From assembly GCA_040389165.1 (NCBI GenBank), contig JAZKAK010000011.1, positions 1 through 53,165 of the forward strand: a DNA stretch of 53,165 bases. The letters are read 5' to 3'. The notes beneath the pieces are model-generated. The model searched no databases, had not been told where the DNA came from, and saw nothing but the letters and a program-made list of their open reading frames with translations. Each line of letters starts with the position of its first letter. Positions within the stretch are counted from its first letter, which is position 1. The position numbers were made by a program, and so were the translations under genes. Below, piece by piece: positions 1 to 8,638 of this stretch. This DNA is from CAIOTO01 sp040389165 (GTDB taxonomy: Bacteria; Pseudomonadota; Alphaproteobacteria; Paracaedibacterales; CAIOTO01).

Positions 1-133
1 AACATGGTTTTACAGTTTTTCAAATCGTGTAAGTTATTTTTGCACAATTCCTTAGGGGACGTTGGTAGTTACAATTGTACATATTAATTATACTATTTCT
101 CGGAATAAATTGATTTTAAAAATATATCCTCAC

Positions 134-213
134 CCGTGTATTCACCGTCCCCGGACGTGATCCGAGGATCAACCCGGTGATCTAGGTGCCCAGGTCAAGC
201 CCAGGCAATACAC
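134..213. repeat. Dispersed palindromic intergenic repeat, copy A
   Basis: This GC-rich block sits in AT-rich non-coding DNA. It starts with GTGTATT and ends with AATACAC, which are inverted copies. Its core (CCCCGGAC, TGATCCG, GATCTAGGTGCCC, TCAAG, GGCA) matches a second copy at 40363-40429, except that this copy carries about 12 extra bases next to GATC. The rest of 1-263 holds no gene that I can see. Confidence 0.7.
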
Positions 214-263
214 AACTCTTTTGAATAGATCAATTTAATCCGGAAAATGGCATTATGTTCCAT

Positions 264-1421
264 CTACTTAAACACTTTTGCAATCCGTCCATCTGGAAAG
301 CGCCGAATCACGCCGTCCATTTCAAGTTCAGCAAGTTGCGAGAAAAGTGCAGATGTTGTCAGATCTGTATTTTGAGCCATAATTTCTTCAATTGAGATGG
401 GTTCTAGACCAAGGCAACCTAGCCAGTCCCCCTTGTGTGGAATCGCCTCAATTAAGTGCGTTTTTGCGTTTTTAGTTTTTTCTCTTTCAAGTTCCCCACC
501 CCCTGACTTAACGATGATCTTCCTTGATTTTACAGAAATCCCCATTGGTTCTGCTCGCTTTGGTTCCTCTAACGACTTCCGCAATCGTGGCTGATTATCA
601 ACATAATGCGCCAAAATATCTTCCGCAGATTCCACCAATATAGCGCCTTGCTTAATCAAACTATTACCGCCGCGACTTCTTGGATCCAGCGGCGACCCCG
701 GCACAACAAAAACATCACGTCCCAACTCAAGCGCATGCATAGCTGTAATCAATGTACCTGACTTTGCCGCTGCCTCAATCACCACAAGACCATCACATAA
801 AGCTGCTATGATGCGATTGCGTCTTGGAAATAAAGGGGCTGCCGGAGCTGTGCCTAATGGCATCTCTGATATAACGCATCCTTTTGGCTCCGCGCCATCC
901 CCTACTCCAATCAATTTGTCATACAGTTTATTGTGTTCTGGCGGATAAATCACATCCACACCGCCAGCGAGTACGGCAATCGTCCCCGTTTCTAAGCTAC
1001 CCTCGTGAGCAGCCCCATCAATACCGCGCGCCATGCCCGAAACAATCACAAATCCAGATTTTCCGAGTGCATTAGCAATCTCAAAAGCCAATCGCCGCCC
1101 TCCTGGCGATGCATTGCGTGCACCCACAATACCAATACAGGGTCGTTGCAACAGAGACACATCACCTGCATAACTAAATAGCGGTGGCGCATCAATCAAA
1201 CTACGCAATTTTTCAGGATAACATTCATCAAATCCAGCACATAAAGAAAACCCACGCTCTGCATGCTGATTAATTTCCACCTCAACATCAACTGTTGAAA
1301 CGCCGCCAAACAAAGGATCTTTCGAATATAACTGCCAAAATGTTTTAGCACCGACACCTCGTGATCGTATAACTGACAGCCATAATTGCAAATCGACACT
1401 ATTTTTATTAAAAATTGTCAT
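264..1421 (-). CDS. dprA: DNA processing protein DprA (Smf)
   Basis: DprA binds incoming single-stranded DNA in the cytoplasm and loads RecA during natural transformation. The 385-residue product has the family's Rossmann-like fold signatures: GIVGARNAS at residues 97-105, SGMARGIDG at 128-136 and FPRRNRIIA at 198-206. A C-terminal winged-helix domain runs from about residue 340 to the end. The start is supported by an AGGA motif about 7 bases upstream of the ATG. No other competence genes are in the window, so whether the cell is transformable is open; many symbionts keep dprA alone. The gene is intact. Confidence 0.95.
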   Translation of the reverse strand: MTIFNKNSVDLQLWLSVIRSRGVGAKTFWQLYSKDPLFGGVSTVDVEVEINQHAERGFSLCAGFDECYPEKLRSLIDAPPLFSYAGDVSLLQRPCIGIVGARNASPGGRRLAFEIANALGKSGFVIVSGMARGIDGAAHEGSLETGTIAVLAGGVDVIYPPEHNKLYDKLIGVGDGAEPKGCVISEMPLGTAPAAPLFPRRNRIIAALCDGLVVIEAAAKSGTLITAMHALELGRDVFVVPGSPLDPRSRGGNSLIKQGAILVESAEDILAHYVDNQPRLRKSLEEPKRAEPMGISVKSRKIIVKSGGGELEREKTKNAKTHLIEAIPHKGDWLGCLGLEPISIEEIMAQNTDLTTSALFSQLAELEMDGVIRRFPDGRIAKVFK

Positions 1422-1504
1422 ATTTTCATCCTTATGAATTGCGTCGGTTTAAAAATTGTTCTACTCTAAATATAGTAGAAATGTATTAAAATTCTATAAC
1501 CGAT

Positions 1505-1984
1505 ATGCTTCGTATTACAATTATGCGTCATGCTCAGGCACAGCTTGAACAGTATGGCAAGAATGACCGGGAACGCACCATAACAATGATGGGTATGCAT
1601 GAAATTGATGCTATACGTCAGCAGATTCATGGAAAACTTGATGGTGTCTCACTTATCATGTGCTCGAATGCACGTCGTACTCGCCAAACATTAGATGGGC
1701 TTAAACCATTTTTACCCAATAGCGCTGAGATTCATTACGATGATGGTCTCTATCATGCAAGCGTTGAGTGCTTATGGCACAAAATTCAAACACTTTCACC
1801 AATTCATAAGAATATTATGCTTGTTGGCCATAATCCAGGTCTCAGTCAAATGCTAAGCGCTATAAATCCAACATTAGCACGGGTCTTTCCTACATGCGGC
1901 ATTGCAATATGTGAATCAACGGTTGAAAAATGGCATGAAATTTCCCCTCACAATTTAAATGTGACAGCATTTCTCCAAGCTTAG
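1505..1984 (+). CDS. SixA-like phosphohistidine phosphatase (histidine phosphatase family)
   Basis: This is a 159-residue single-domain member of the histidine phosphatase superfamily. The phosphate-accepting histidine is in MRHAQA (His9), the family's RHG-type motif. The second arginine region is SNARRTRQT (54-62), and the second catalytic histidine is in VGHNPGLSQ (His109). Length and motifs match SixA, which removes phosphate from histidine-phosphotransfer proteins, but the substrate cannot be read from sequence. It is divergent from dprA (83-base gap) and followed by an Lrp-type regulator with its own leader, so it is probably monocistronic. Confidence 0.8.
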   Translation: MLRITIMRHAQAQLEQYGKNDRERTITMMGMHEIDAIRQQIHGKLDGVSLIMCSNARRTRQTLDGLKPFLPNSAEIHYDDGLYHASVECLWHKIQTLSPIHKNIMLVGHNPGLSQMLSAINPTLARVFPTCGIAICESTVEKWHEISPHNLNVTAFLQA

Positions 1985-2115
1985 ATAGTTAGTGTCTTTT
2001 TCAGGCGAAATAAGTTTGTTAGTTCAAATTAAAATTTATTGACAATTTTAGACGCGAATGGCAACATAACTTTCTGCATAGATGATAAAAATTTCAATGA
2101 GTTGGAGAATTAACG

Positions 2116-2595
2116 ATGAATGGCAAATTAGACAAGATTGATATTAGTATTTTGAATGATCTGCAAAATACCGGACGCATTACAAACGTAGAATTAGCAA
2201 AACGAGCGGGCATTTCAGCACCGCCTTGCTTAAGACGCGTTAATGCACTTGAGGACCAAGGAATCATATCAAGCTATCATGCACATCTAAATCCACAAAT
2301 GCTTGGCTTCACCGTAACAATTTTCTCTGAAGTTGCTCTTACAAGTCAAAATGATGCAGATTTACGCATTTTTGAAGAAAAAATTCAAGAATGGCCACTC
2401 GTTCGTGAATGTTACATGGTAACAGGTGGTGCAGATTTCTTGCTTAAAATTATTGCTCAAGATTTTGATGCATATCAGAATTTTTTATCAACTCAACTTT
2501 CGACATTCCCCTTAGTGTCGCAAATTAAGACACGCATGGTTATTCGTGCAAGTAAAAAACAACCTGGCATCCCACTGGAATTGCTTTCTATTTAA
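2116..2595 (+). CDS. Lrp/AsnC family transcriptional regulator
   Basis: The 159-residue protein has an N-terminal AsnC-type helix-turn-helix (about residues 8-55, with GRITNVELAKRAGIS and RRVNALE). It also has a C-terminal ligand-binding RAM domain (about 70-150, with ECYMVTGGADFLLKI). Family members bind amino acids as octamers and control amino-acid metabolism. A GGAG ribosome-binding site lies about 10 bases before the ATG. It faces a fumarylacetoacetate-hydrolase family gene convergently. A link between the two is possible but not shown, because the hydrolase promoter is at the far end. Confidence 0.9.
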   Translation: MNGKLDKIDISILNDLQNTGRITNVELAKRAGISAPPCLRRVNALEDQGIISSYHAHLNPQMLGFTVTIFSEVALTSQNDADLRIFEEKIQEWPLVRECYMVTGGADFLLKIIAQDFDAYQNFLSTQLSTFPLVSQIKTRMVIRASKKQPGIPLELLSI

Positions 2596-2620
2596 TCTAA
2601 ATACTCGCGATTATGAATTA

Positions 2621-2646
2621 AGCTCGGATTTTTCCGGGCTTTTTTC
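2621..2646 (+). terminator. Intrinsic terminator after the Lrp gene
   Basis: A 7-bp stem AGCTCGG/CCGGGCT (one G-U pair) with a 6-base loop is followed directly by a run of T residues. It begins 25 bases after the stop codon of the Lrp gene. Confidence 0.85.
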
Positions 2647-2698
2647 ATACACCCTTTCAACAGTGGAATAGACGCGAATTGTCTCGTTACTCCAAAGA

Positions 2699-3685
2699 CT
2701 ATGTTATCAGGCAGACCTTTTGATCAATCTCACCAAAAGTACTTAATTCAGAATCGCTATCTATTTTTTCTGCATAAATACGTATACGATCACCATCTTT
2801 CATGAATAGTGTTTTCGCAACGCCATTTTCACTGATTTCAAATGCACGTTTTTCCACCAAGCAAGCGACACCGTGACCATCATCAGCGTTTGACGCATTT
2901 GAAACTGTACCGCCACCAATAATTGTACCTGCACCAAGTGCGCGTGTTTTCGCTGCATGCGCAATTAATTGCGGAAAATTAAAGGCTGTACCAATACTGG
3001 CATTCAATCTACCAACAGAGACACCATTTAGTTCACAACAGAGCATCATATGCAGCATGCCATCGTGCCACGTTTTTCCCAGTTCATCCGGTGTAACTGC
3101 AAATGGTGAGAATGCACGTTGGCCTTTAGCATGTATAAAACCAAAGCCTTTTGCGCGTTCTGCGGAGGCAAAATTGCGATATGAAACATCATTCATCAAC
3201 ATAACTAGTTGAATATGAGATGCAGCTTGATCCACTGTTGTACCCATCGGAACATCATCTGTGATAACAACCACTTCAGCTTCAAAATCAATACCCCATG
3301 CTTCATCCAGGACAAGAATATCTGCTAATGGTGCTAACGCCGTATCGCATCCACCTTGGTACATAAGCGGAGCCTCATTAAATGTTTCAGGCAACGCTTT
3401 ACCGCTCATTAATTCCACGTGCTTTATATACGTGCTTCCATCAAGAAACTGGTATGCGCGTGGCAAAGGTGAATCGCATCGCTGAATATCAAATGCTACC
3501 CCAAAGCTTGTAGAATCATTTAATTGATCGAAAATAGCGTATAATGCTGCTTTTGCTTCGTCCCAATTATCCAATGCAGATTGTAATGTTGAGTACGCCG
3601 AACAGGTTGCCATGCGTGTTTGATCACGTGAAACCACAATAAGCCTACCATCACGTGATGCGTTTTTCAAAGTTGCTAGTTTCAT
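2699..3685 (-). CDS. Fumarylacetoacetate hydrolase (FAH) family protein
   Basis: The product is 328 residues with an N-terminal FAA_hydrolase_N-type region and a catalytic FAH domain. Metal-binding acidic residues appear in GIDFEAEV (Asp133, Glu135, Glu137), followed by NDVSYR at 165-170 and the GTIIGGGTVSN loop. The family cleaves C-C bonds in acylpyruvates or fumarylacetoacetate, the last step of tyrosine breakdown. The two-domain length resembles fumarylacetoacetase-like bacterial proteins, but no other tyrosine-degradation gene is nearby, so the substrate is uncertain. The gene is transcribed alone, convergent with the Lrp gene. Confidence 0.85.
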   Translation of the reverse strand: MKLATLKNASRDGRLIVVSRDQTRMATCSAYSTLQSALDNWDEAKAALYAIFDQLNDSTSFGVAFDIQRCDSPLPRAYQFLDGSTYIKHVELMSGKALPETFNEAPLMYQGGCDTALAPLADILVLDEAWGIDFEAEVVVITDDVPMGTTVDQAASHIQLVMLMNDVSYRNFASAERAKGFGFIHAKGQRAFSPFAVTPDELGKTWHDGMLHMMLCCELNGVSVGRLNASIGTAFNFPQLIAHAAKTRALGAGTIIGGGTVSNASNADDGHGVACLVEKRAFEISENGVAKTLFMKDGDRIRIYAEKIDSDSELSTFGEIDQKVCLIT

Positions 3686-3782
3686 GGAAAAAAAACCTCA
3701 AATGATATAAATACAATTTATCTAATAAGTATATCAAATTAACGAGATAGAGCAAGGTTTTCGAAATGGCCTTACAGCAATA

Positions 3783-4559
3783 TTATGCACACCCGCCAGC
3801 AAATTGTTCATTCAAAATACGTTCTTCAAGATTATGATCTGGGTCAAACAACAAATGGAATTCAACGGACGTGTCCTCCTCGACCAAGGCACGTGTAACA
3901 TTCTGAATCGTCACGCAATCAGCGGTCGCCTCAACACAGCGATTTGACGCATCTAAAATCTCTATAACGATACGGGCGGTATTAGGAACAATCGCCCCTC
4001 GCCAGTGTCTTGGGTGGAATGGATTCAATGGTGTCAACGCCAACAATGGAACACCAAGCGGAATAATCGGACCATGTGCTGAAAAATTATATGCCGTACT
4101 GCCCGCAGCTGTCGAAATAATCAATCCATCCCCCGATAAATTTTTAAGTCGAACTTTATCATTAATTGAAATCGATAATTTACATACCTGATGTGTCTGA
4201 CGCTGCAGAGTGATTTCATTGATCGCATGCAAGATTACTTTTGTGCCATCAATTTGCAACGCCTCCATCTTAAGGGGATGCAACTTTGTAACGCTCGCCT
4301 TTGTGATACGACTCGGCAAACTTTCAATATCGTCCAATGCGAGTGAATTCATTAGAAAACCAACTGTTCCGCAATGCACTCCATAAAAAGGCACATGAGC
4401 TCCCTTTGCTCGATGCAAAGCATCCAGCATATAACCATCACCGCCCAATACGACAACAACGTCAGCTTCATCGATAGAGGTTAACTTAAAATGATCGGCA
4501 ATGCGCGTGTGATAGCTATGCGCTTTCTTCGTTTTAGCTGCATCAACGTAAATTTTCAT
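3783..4559 (-). CDS. nadK: NAD kinase
   Basis: NadK phosphorylates NAD to NADP with ATP or polyphosphate and is normally essential. The 258-residue protein has the diagnostic GGDG motif at residues 39-42 and the conserved SGDGLIIST-AGSTAYNFSAHGP region near the middle, which forms the NAD-binding site. Its start overlaps the 3' end of znuA by 17 bases, so translation of the two is probably coupled. The compact length is typical of alphaproteobacteria. Confidence 0.95.
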   Translation of the reverse strand: MKIYVDAAKTKKAHSYHTRIADHFKLTSIDEADVVVVLGGDGYMLDALHRAKGAHVPFYGVHCGTVGFLMNSLALDDIESLPSRITKASVTKLHPLKMEALQIDGTKVILHAINEITLQRQTHQVCKLSISINDKVRLKNLSGDGLIISTAAGSTAYNFSAHGPIIPLGVPLLALTPLNPFHPRHWRGAIVPNTARIVIEILDASNRCVEATADCVTIQNVTRALVEEDTSVEFHLLFDPDHNLEERILNEQFAGGCA

Positions 4560-5625
4560 TGTGAACTACCTTTTGAACAAACCCCACATGTATTTGTGCA
4601 GCAATAGCACGTAAACAAACCTGATAGCCATCAATGCCCTTCGGTAACTGTTCGCCAACGTAATCCATAGGTGCAAGACGTATGGAATAGGCATCTGCCA
4701 AATTCTTCAACAATGATGGAGCATTCCCATCTGTTGCCCCTTCATAGAAAAACACCCTTATCAAGCCTTCTTCAAGGTTAGCGTCCAGCTCATCTTTAAG
4801 CTTTTTTACATGTTTTGCCGATGGTGACATGCCATGCTCTTCACTTAAAACCCCTTTTATTGCAAAGCCAAACTGTTTTTCAACATACTGCAATGAGTCA
4901 TGATCAATCAACGCGAGCATTCCCTGAACAGGTGCTAATTGCGCGTTAAGTTCAATCTTCAATGCATCAAGACTGCTTTCGAGTTTTATTAGATTTGCTG
5001 AAATAATCTCTTTATGCACCGGCCATTTTTGCATTAACACAGTAGCAATTGCGCGTGCGCATATTTTTGCATTTTCAATATCCAACCAAAAATGTCCATC
5101 AATAGAAGAATGTTCATGCGTATCAGCAGCCTCTTCGTCTTGTTCATCATCGTAAATGGTCACATCATCATGTTCATGATGATGATCATGGCCATGATCG
5201 CAACAGTGACATTCCTGCCCCGGGAAAAGCCCCCCTATGCGTTGCTGATAAAAAGTCAGTCCCTTTACCTCATCAAGTGTTAGCAATTGATCAGCCTTCA
5301 TTAATTTGATCAAAGGCTTCGCCATCACCATTTCATATGATTCCCCTACCCATACAACCAAATCAGCACCATTTAAGGTTGTAATATCGCCTGGTGTTAA
5401 ACTTAATGTATGCGTTGAACCGCGCCCATCACAGAGCAAGACTGGCGTGGCCATTCCTTCAGTCAATGCTGCGACTAGCCCATAAATAGGTTTAAGTGTA
5501 ACAACAATTGATGGCTGCTGATTGCAGGATGCACACGAAATGAATAACATGCTAAATATACTGATTTTAACAGGCGCTATCTTTAATAAAGAATAAATGT
5601 ACTGGAAACTAAAAACTAAAAACAT
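4543..5625 (-). CDS. znuA: Zinc ABC transporter substrate-binding protein ZnuA
   Basis: This is a periplasmic cluster A-I metal-binding protein that delivers zinc to a ZnuBC transporter. It is 360 residues with a hydrophobic N-terminal export signal (about 1-31). Candidate metal-binding histidines are in GSTHTLSL (His72), DGHFWLD (His178) and LIDHDSLQY (about His243). An acidic, His-rich loop spans about 139-172, a hallmark of zinc rather than manganese binders. Cys31 and Cys34 follow the hydrophobic stretch, but the lipobox is weak, so lipidation is uncertain. ZnuB and ZnuC are not in the window. An AGGA motif precedes the ATG. It is co-transcribed with nadK. Confidence 0.9.
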   Translation of the reverse strand: MFLVFSFQYIYSLLKIAPVKISIFSMLFISCASCNQQPSIVVTLKPIYGLVAALTEGMATPVLLCDGRGSTHTLSLTPGDITTLNGADLVVWVGESYEMVMAKPLIKLMKADQLLTLDEVKGLTFYQQRIGGLFPGQECHCCDHGHDHHHEHDDVTIYDDEQDEEAADTHEHSSIDGHFWLDIENAKICARAIATVLMQKWPVHKEIISANLIKLESSLDALKIELNAQLAPVQGMLALIDHDSLQYVEKQFGFAIKGVLSEEHGMSPSAKHVKKLKDELDANLEEGLIRVFFYEGATDGNAPSLLKNLADAYSIRLAPMDYVGEQLPKGIDGYQVCLRAIAAQIHVGFVQKVVHNENLR

Positions 5626-5799
5626 GCAGTCCTTTTTTTAATTAATTATTATTTCCAATATCATATCGATTTTATGGCTACGTGGAAACAACCAAGTTTT
5701 GAATTTTTTAACCTCTTAGCCTCTTCGTATCAAAGAATCATACACTTCGCGCTCAGAATTTTGTAAACTCAATCAACTAATTCAATCAAAAGCTATTTT

Positions 5800-6759
5800 A
5801 TGTCTGCAGAACATATATCTCCTCAACGTATTATTTTTATGGGAACCCCGGCTTTTTCAGTCGAAGCACTTCGTGTGCTCATTGACTCACCACATGAAGT
5901 CGTCTCCGTTTACACGCGCCCCCCGACACCCCGCGATCGCGGCCATCACGTGCAAAAATCACCTGTGCACCTGTGCGCAGAAGAGCATAACATCCCTGTT
6001 TACGCACCAAAAAGTCTTCGCAATGAAGAAGAGCAAGCATTCTTTAAATCGCTTCAAGCAGATTTAGCAGTAGTCGCTGCGTATGGATTAATTTTACCAC
6101 TTCCCATATTAGAAGCACCTCGATTAGGTTGTGTTAACCTTCATGCATCTTTGTTGCCACGTTGGCGCGGTGCAGCACCTATTCAACGCGCAATCATGGC
6201 AGAGGATGTGGAAACAGGCATTACACTTATGCAAATGGATGTTGGCCTTGACACAGGGGCAATGCTTGCCAAAGCTTTTGTTCCCATTAATGTAGAGACC
6301 ACGACCACGCTGCTGCATGATCAACTGGCAACCTGTGGTGCCACATTACTGCGTGACTCACTTGCGGGACTATTGACACAAACAATCACACCACACACAC
6401 AGCCAGAAGAGGGTGTCATATATGCTGCAAAGCTTGAGAAAGCTGAGGGTCAGCTTGATTGGCATACTACAGCCACATCCTTACATGCCCGCATCCGAGC
6501 ACTTAATCCATGGCCGGGCACGTGTGTTTCATTTAATGACATCACGATCAAAGTGCTCACAGCTGACGTTGTTGCCGATTATGACTTAAAACCTGGAACA
6601 TACTTTTCAACCCCAGCTCACGCACTGTGTGTAGCGTGTACCAAAGGTGGCTTGGCGCTTAAAATGGTACAGCGTGCTGGTGGAAAACCAATGGAAGCGC
6701 GTGCTTTTTTACAAGGATTTCCAACCCTATTTGAATCATTAGAGAAAGTAACAACGTAA
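5800..6759 (+). CDS. fmt: Methionyl-tRNA formyltransferase
   Basis: Fmt formylates Met-tRNA(fMet) with 10-formyl-tetrahydrofolate for translation initiation. The 319-residue length is standard. The N-terminal formyltransferase domain has the signature HASLLPRWRGAAPIQ with the following DVGLDTG segment. The C-terminal tRNA-binding domain runs from about residue 205. The usual partner def (peptide deformylase) is not adjacent; the gene is divergent from znuA, with a 174-base AT-rich gap. The Shine-Dalgarno is weak. tatA follows 78 bases downstream. Confidence 0.95.
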   Translation: MSAEHISPQRIIFMGTPAFSVEALRVLIDSPHEVVSVYTRPPTPRDRGHHVQKSPVHLCAEEHNIPVYAPKSLRNEEEQAFFKSLQADLAVVAAYGLILPLPILEAPRLGCVNLHASLLPRWRGAAPIQRAIMAEDVETGITLMQMDVGLDTGAMLAKAFVPINVETTTTLLHDQLATCGATLLRDSLAGLLTQTITPHTQPEEGVIYAAKLEKAEGQLDWHTTATSLHARIRALNPWPGTCVSFNDITIKVLTADVVADYDLKPGTYFSTPAHALCVACTKGGLALKMVQRAGGKPMEARAFLQGFPTLFESLEKVTT

Positions 6760-6837
6760 AACAACACTGGGCGGCACTTGATGTAAATTCGTAAATAGCT
6801 TATAAGTAAGTTAACTATATAATTTTGAGGGTCCATT

Positions 6838-6981
6838 ATGGGGTTCAGTCTAACACATTGCATTATCTTACTTGTCATTGTATTGGTTGTTTTTGGTGCA
6901 GGCCGTGTACCAAGTGTCATGCGCGATGTTGCCAAAGGGATCAAGGCTTTTCGTGATGGCCTTAAGGATGAAGGGCAGTAG
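6838..6981 (+). CDS. tatA: Twin-arginine translocase subunit TatA (47 residues)
   Basis: This small gene encodes an N-terminal transmembrane helix rich in Ile, Leu and Val (about residues 8-19). The Tat hinge FGAGRVPSVMRD follows, then an amphipathic helix (VAKGIKAFRDGLKDE). That is exactly the TatA layout, where the conserved FG and a Pro separate the two helices. TatA oligomers form the channel that exports folded proteins with twin-arginine signals. A GAGGG ribosome-binding site lies about 7 bases upstream of the ATG. The C-terminal tail is very short for the family. tatB and tatC are not in the window. Its last 20 bases overlap the convergent gene that follows. Confidence 0.9.
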   Translation: MGFSLTHCIILLVIVLVVFGAGRVPSVMRDVAKGIKAFRDGLKDEGQ

Positions 6982-8374
6982 CTCTTCGTTGCATCAAGTG
7001 TGATAATACATAATCAACAACAACACAAATAGCAACAAAAAGTGCTGGCCAAAGCTGCATTGCATAGCGTGGATAACCCTCGTGACTCATTGCTATGCAT
7101 AAAAATCCAGAATGAATGATGTATGACGCAAGGGAGAAAGCAAATATATTGGTTTTTCGCATATATTTCGGTCGAACGAGTGGGATAAATAAGCCAAACA
7201 AAGTTATTAAAAATAGAGTTCCAAATATTAATCGAACACTCATTGCTTGCAAAAATGGTCGTACTCTTTTGTTAAAATATATCTCAGCACGTATATTTGA
7301 ACTTTTAAGCACATAAAATTTTTCAACAAAACTGCTCATTGATTCTTTTTCAGATGGTGTTTTTACATCCAACAGCAGCCATAACGCTGACAATTGAATC
7401 GCTACGTCTTTAGCATATAAAATTGGGTAATGCTTTATAATTTCAATAGCGCGTTTTGTATAAAAACTTTTATCATTCAACTGAGCTTGATTCAGTGGAA
7501 TTTTACCAAGAATTCCATATCGTATCATATCAGTATAAGATGCTGTGAATTGGTAATAATTTTGTATCGATTCATTTTGCTGGATCATTTCTCTAAATTC
7601 ACGCGTGTGCTCTGCAAGCTGTTTCATGAACTCAGGCTCGTCTGTTTTAACATCAGGTGTTGCAAAAAAACCAACTTTTCCCAAGAAGTTATATGCAAAA
7701 AAGGACGAGCCTTTTTCTTCTTTATGAATGTATGCATTAGCCCCAGAACCAATGGTATACAGTGCACATGGCACGATGAGCAGAGCAGCAACGTTTTTCA
7801 AAGAAATCGCACGATGTTTTTGCAAAAACAAATAAAGCGCTCCCATAAAAACCGGCAAGCAATGCAAATTAATCGGCCGCACGAGAACACTTAAAGCAAA
7901 AAACACACCTGCGTACAAAAACGATCGATATTGCCCCGTCAAGTGCGCCTTAATAAGAAATGCCATGAAAAAACAAAGCAAACTGACAGAAAGCGATTCG
8001 GTCATCAATTGAAAGTGGCACTTTATCCATTCAGGGTTTAGCCATAAAAGTACCAATAGAAAATAAGGAATAATAGCATTTTTGCTAATTTTTTTAATTG
8101 AAATTGCTAAATTATAGCTAGCAATGGAATAAATAAATAATTGAAAAAAGGGTACCGCCACATATGTTTTAAAAACAGCATGCACACACCAAAGAAAGAC
8201 AGGATAGCCAAGGGTTCGTGAACTTGAGAAAGCAATATATCCTTGCGAGTCAGCTTGAATAAGTTCTGTCGGAAAAATCACATAACCAGCGACAAGGTTG
8301 ACAGCCAGAAGAAACCATATAAACAAAACGAGATGTGAATTGATGCACCGATACGCATTACTTTCAGAAAACAT
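6962..8374 (-). CDS. Polytopic membrane protein, GT-C-type glycosyltransferase-like
   Basis: This is an integral membrane protein of 470 residues, taking the ATG at 8374, which has GTAGGGA upstream and places the first membrane helix near the N-terminus. About ten hydrophobic segments are visible. The first outer loop has an acidic pair region (ELIQADSQGY) and is followed by SSRTLGYPVFL, similar to the ArnT/PMT-like GT-C superfamily that uses polyprenyl-phosphate sugars. The family assignment comes from topology and this loop only, so the substrate is unknown. It lies next to the glycan cluster but on the opposite strand, and overlaps tatA tail-to-tail by 20 bases. Confidence 0.6.
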   Translation of the reverse strand: MFSESNAYRCINSHLVLFIWFLLAVNLVAGYVIFPTELIQADSQGYIAFSSSRTLGYPVFLWCVHAVFKTYVAVPFFQLFIYSIASYNLAISIKKISKNAIIPYFLLVLLWLNPEWIKCHFQLMTESLSVSLLCFFMAFLIKAHLTGQYRSFLYAGVFFALSVLVRPINLHCLPVFMGALYLFLQKHRAISLKNVAALLIVPCALYTIGSGANAYIHKEEKGSSFFAYNFLGKVGFFATPDVKTDEPEFMKQLAEHTREFREMIQQNESIQNYYQFTASYTDMIRYGILGKIPLNQAQLNDKSFYTKRAIEIIKHYPILYAKDVAIQLSALWLLLDVKTPSEKESMSSFVEKFYVLKSSNIRAEIYFNKRVRPFLQAMSVRLIFGTLFLITLFGLFIPLVRPKYMRKTNIFAFSLASYIIHSGFLCIAMSHEGYPRYAMQLWPALFVAICVVVDYVLSHLMQRRATALHP

Positions 8375-8508
8375 GACAATCCCTACATTATTTAGTACAT
8401 ATCCGACACATATAGCATCTCTCACTCAAAAAGCTACAGGCGCTTATTTCTAATGTCAATTTTTTTATTGTATTCCTCGGACACAAATGATAATCTTCCA
8501 AATGCAAA

Positions 8509-8593
8509 GCCCTTGTGGCGGAATTGGTAGACGCGGTAGACTCAAAATCTATTATCTTCTGATGTGGGAGTTCGAGTCTCCCCGAGGGCACCA
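8509..8593 (+). tRNA. tRNA-Leu (anticodon CAA)
   Basis: The sequence folds into a class II tRNA. The acceptor stem GCCCTTG pairs with CGAGGGC (8583-8589), followed by discriminator A and an encoded CCA (8591-8593). The D-arm is GCGGAATTGGTAGACGC. The anticodon arm has loop CTCAAAA (8541-8547) with anticodon CAA at 8543-8545. There is a short variable arm, and a T-arm with GTTCGAGTC. It reads UUG. A possible -10 (GATAAT, 8489-8494) lies just upstream. Confidence 0.97.
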
Positions 8594-8638
8594 TGCATCT
8601 CAGCTTTGCTAAAAGTAACACTTACATCATTGATACGC

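Noticed and set aside
7430..7894. 154-codon plus-strand frame inside the GT-C-like gene
   Set aside because: Its composition (many Cys, Phe and Asn) and lack of motifs fit the antisense shadow of a membrane-protein gene.
8388..8621. 77-codon minus-strand frame across tRNA-Leu
   Set aside because: It crosses a complete tRNA gene; the reading is accidental.
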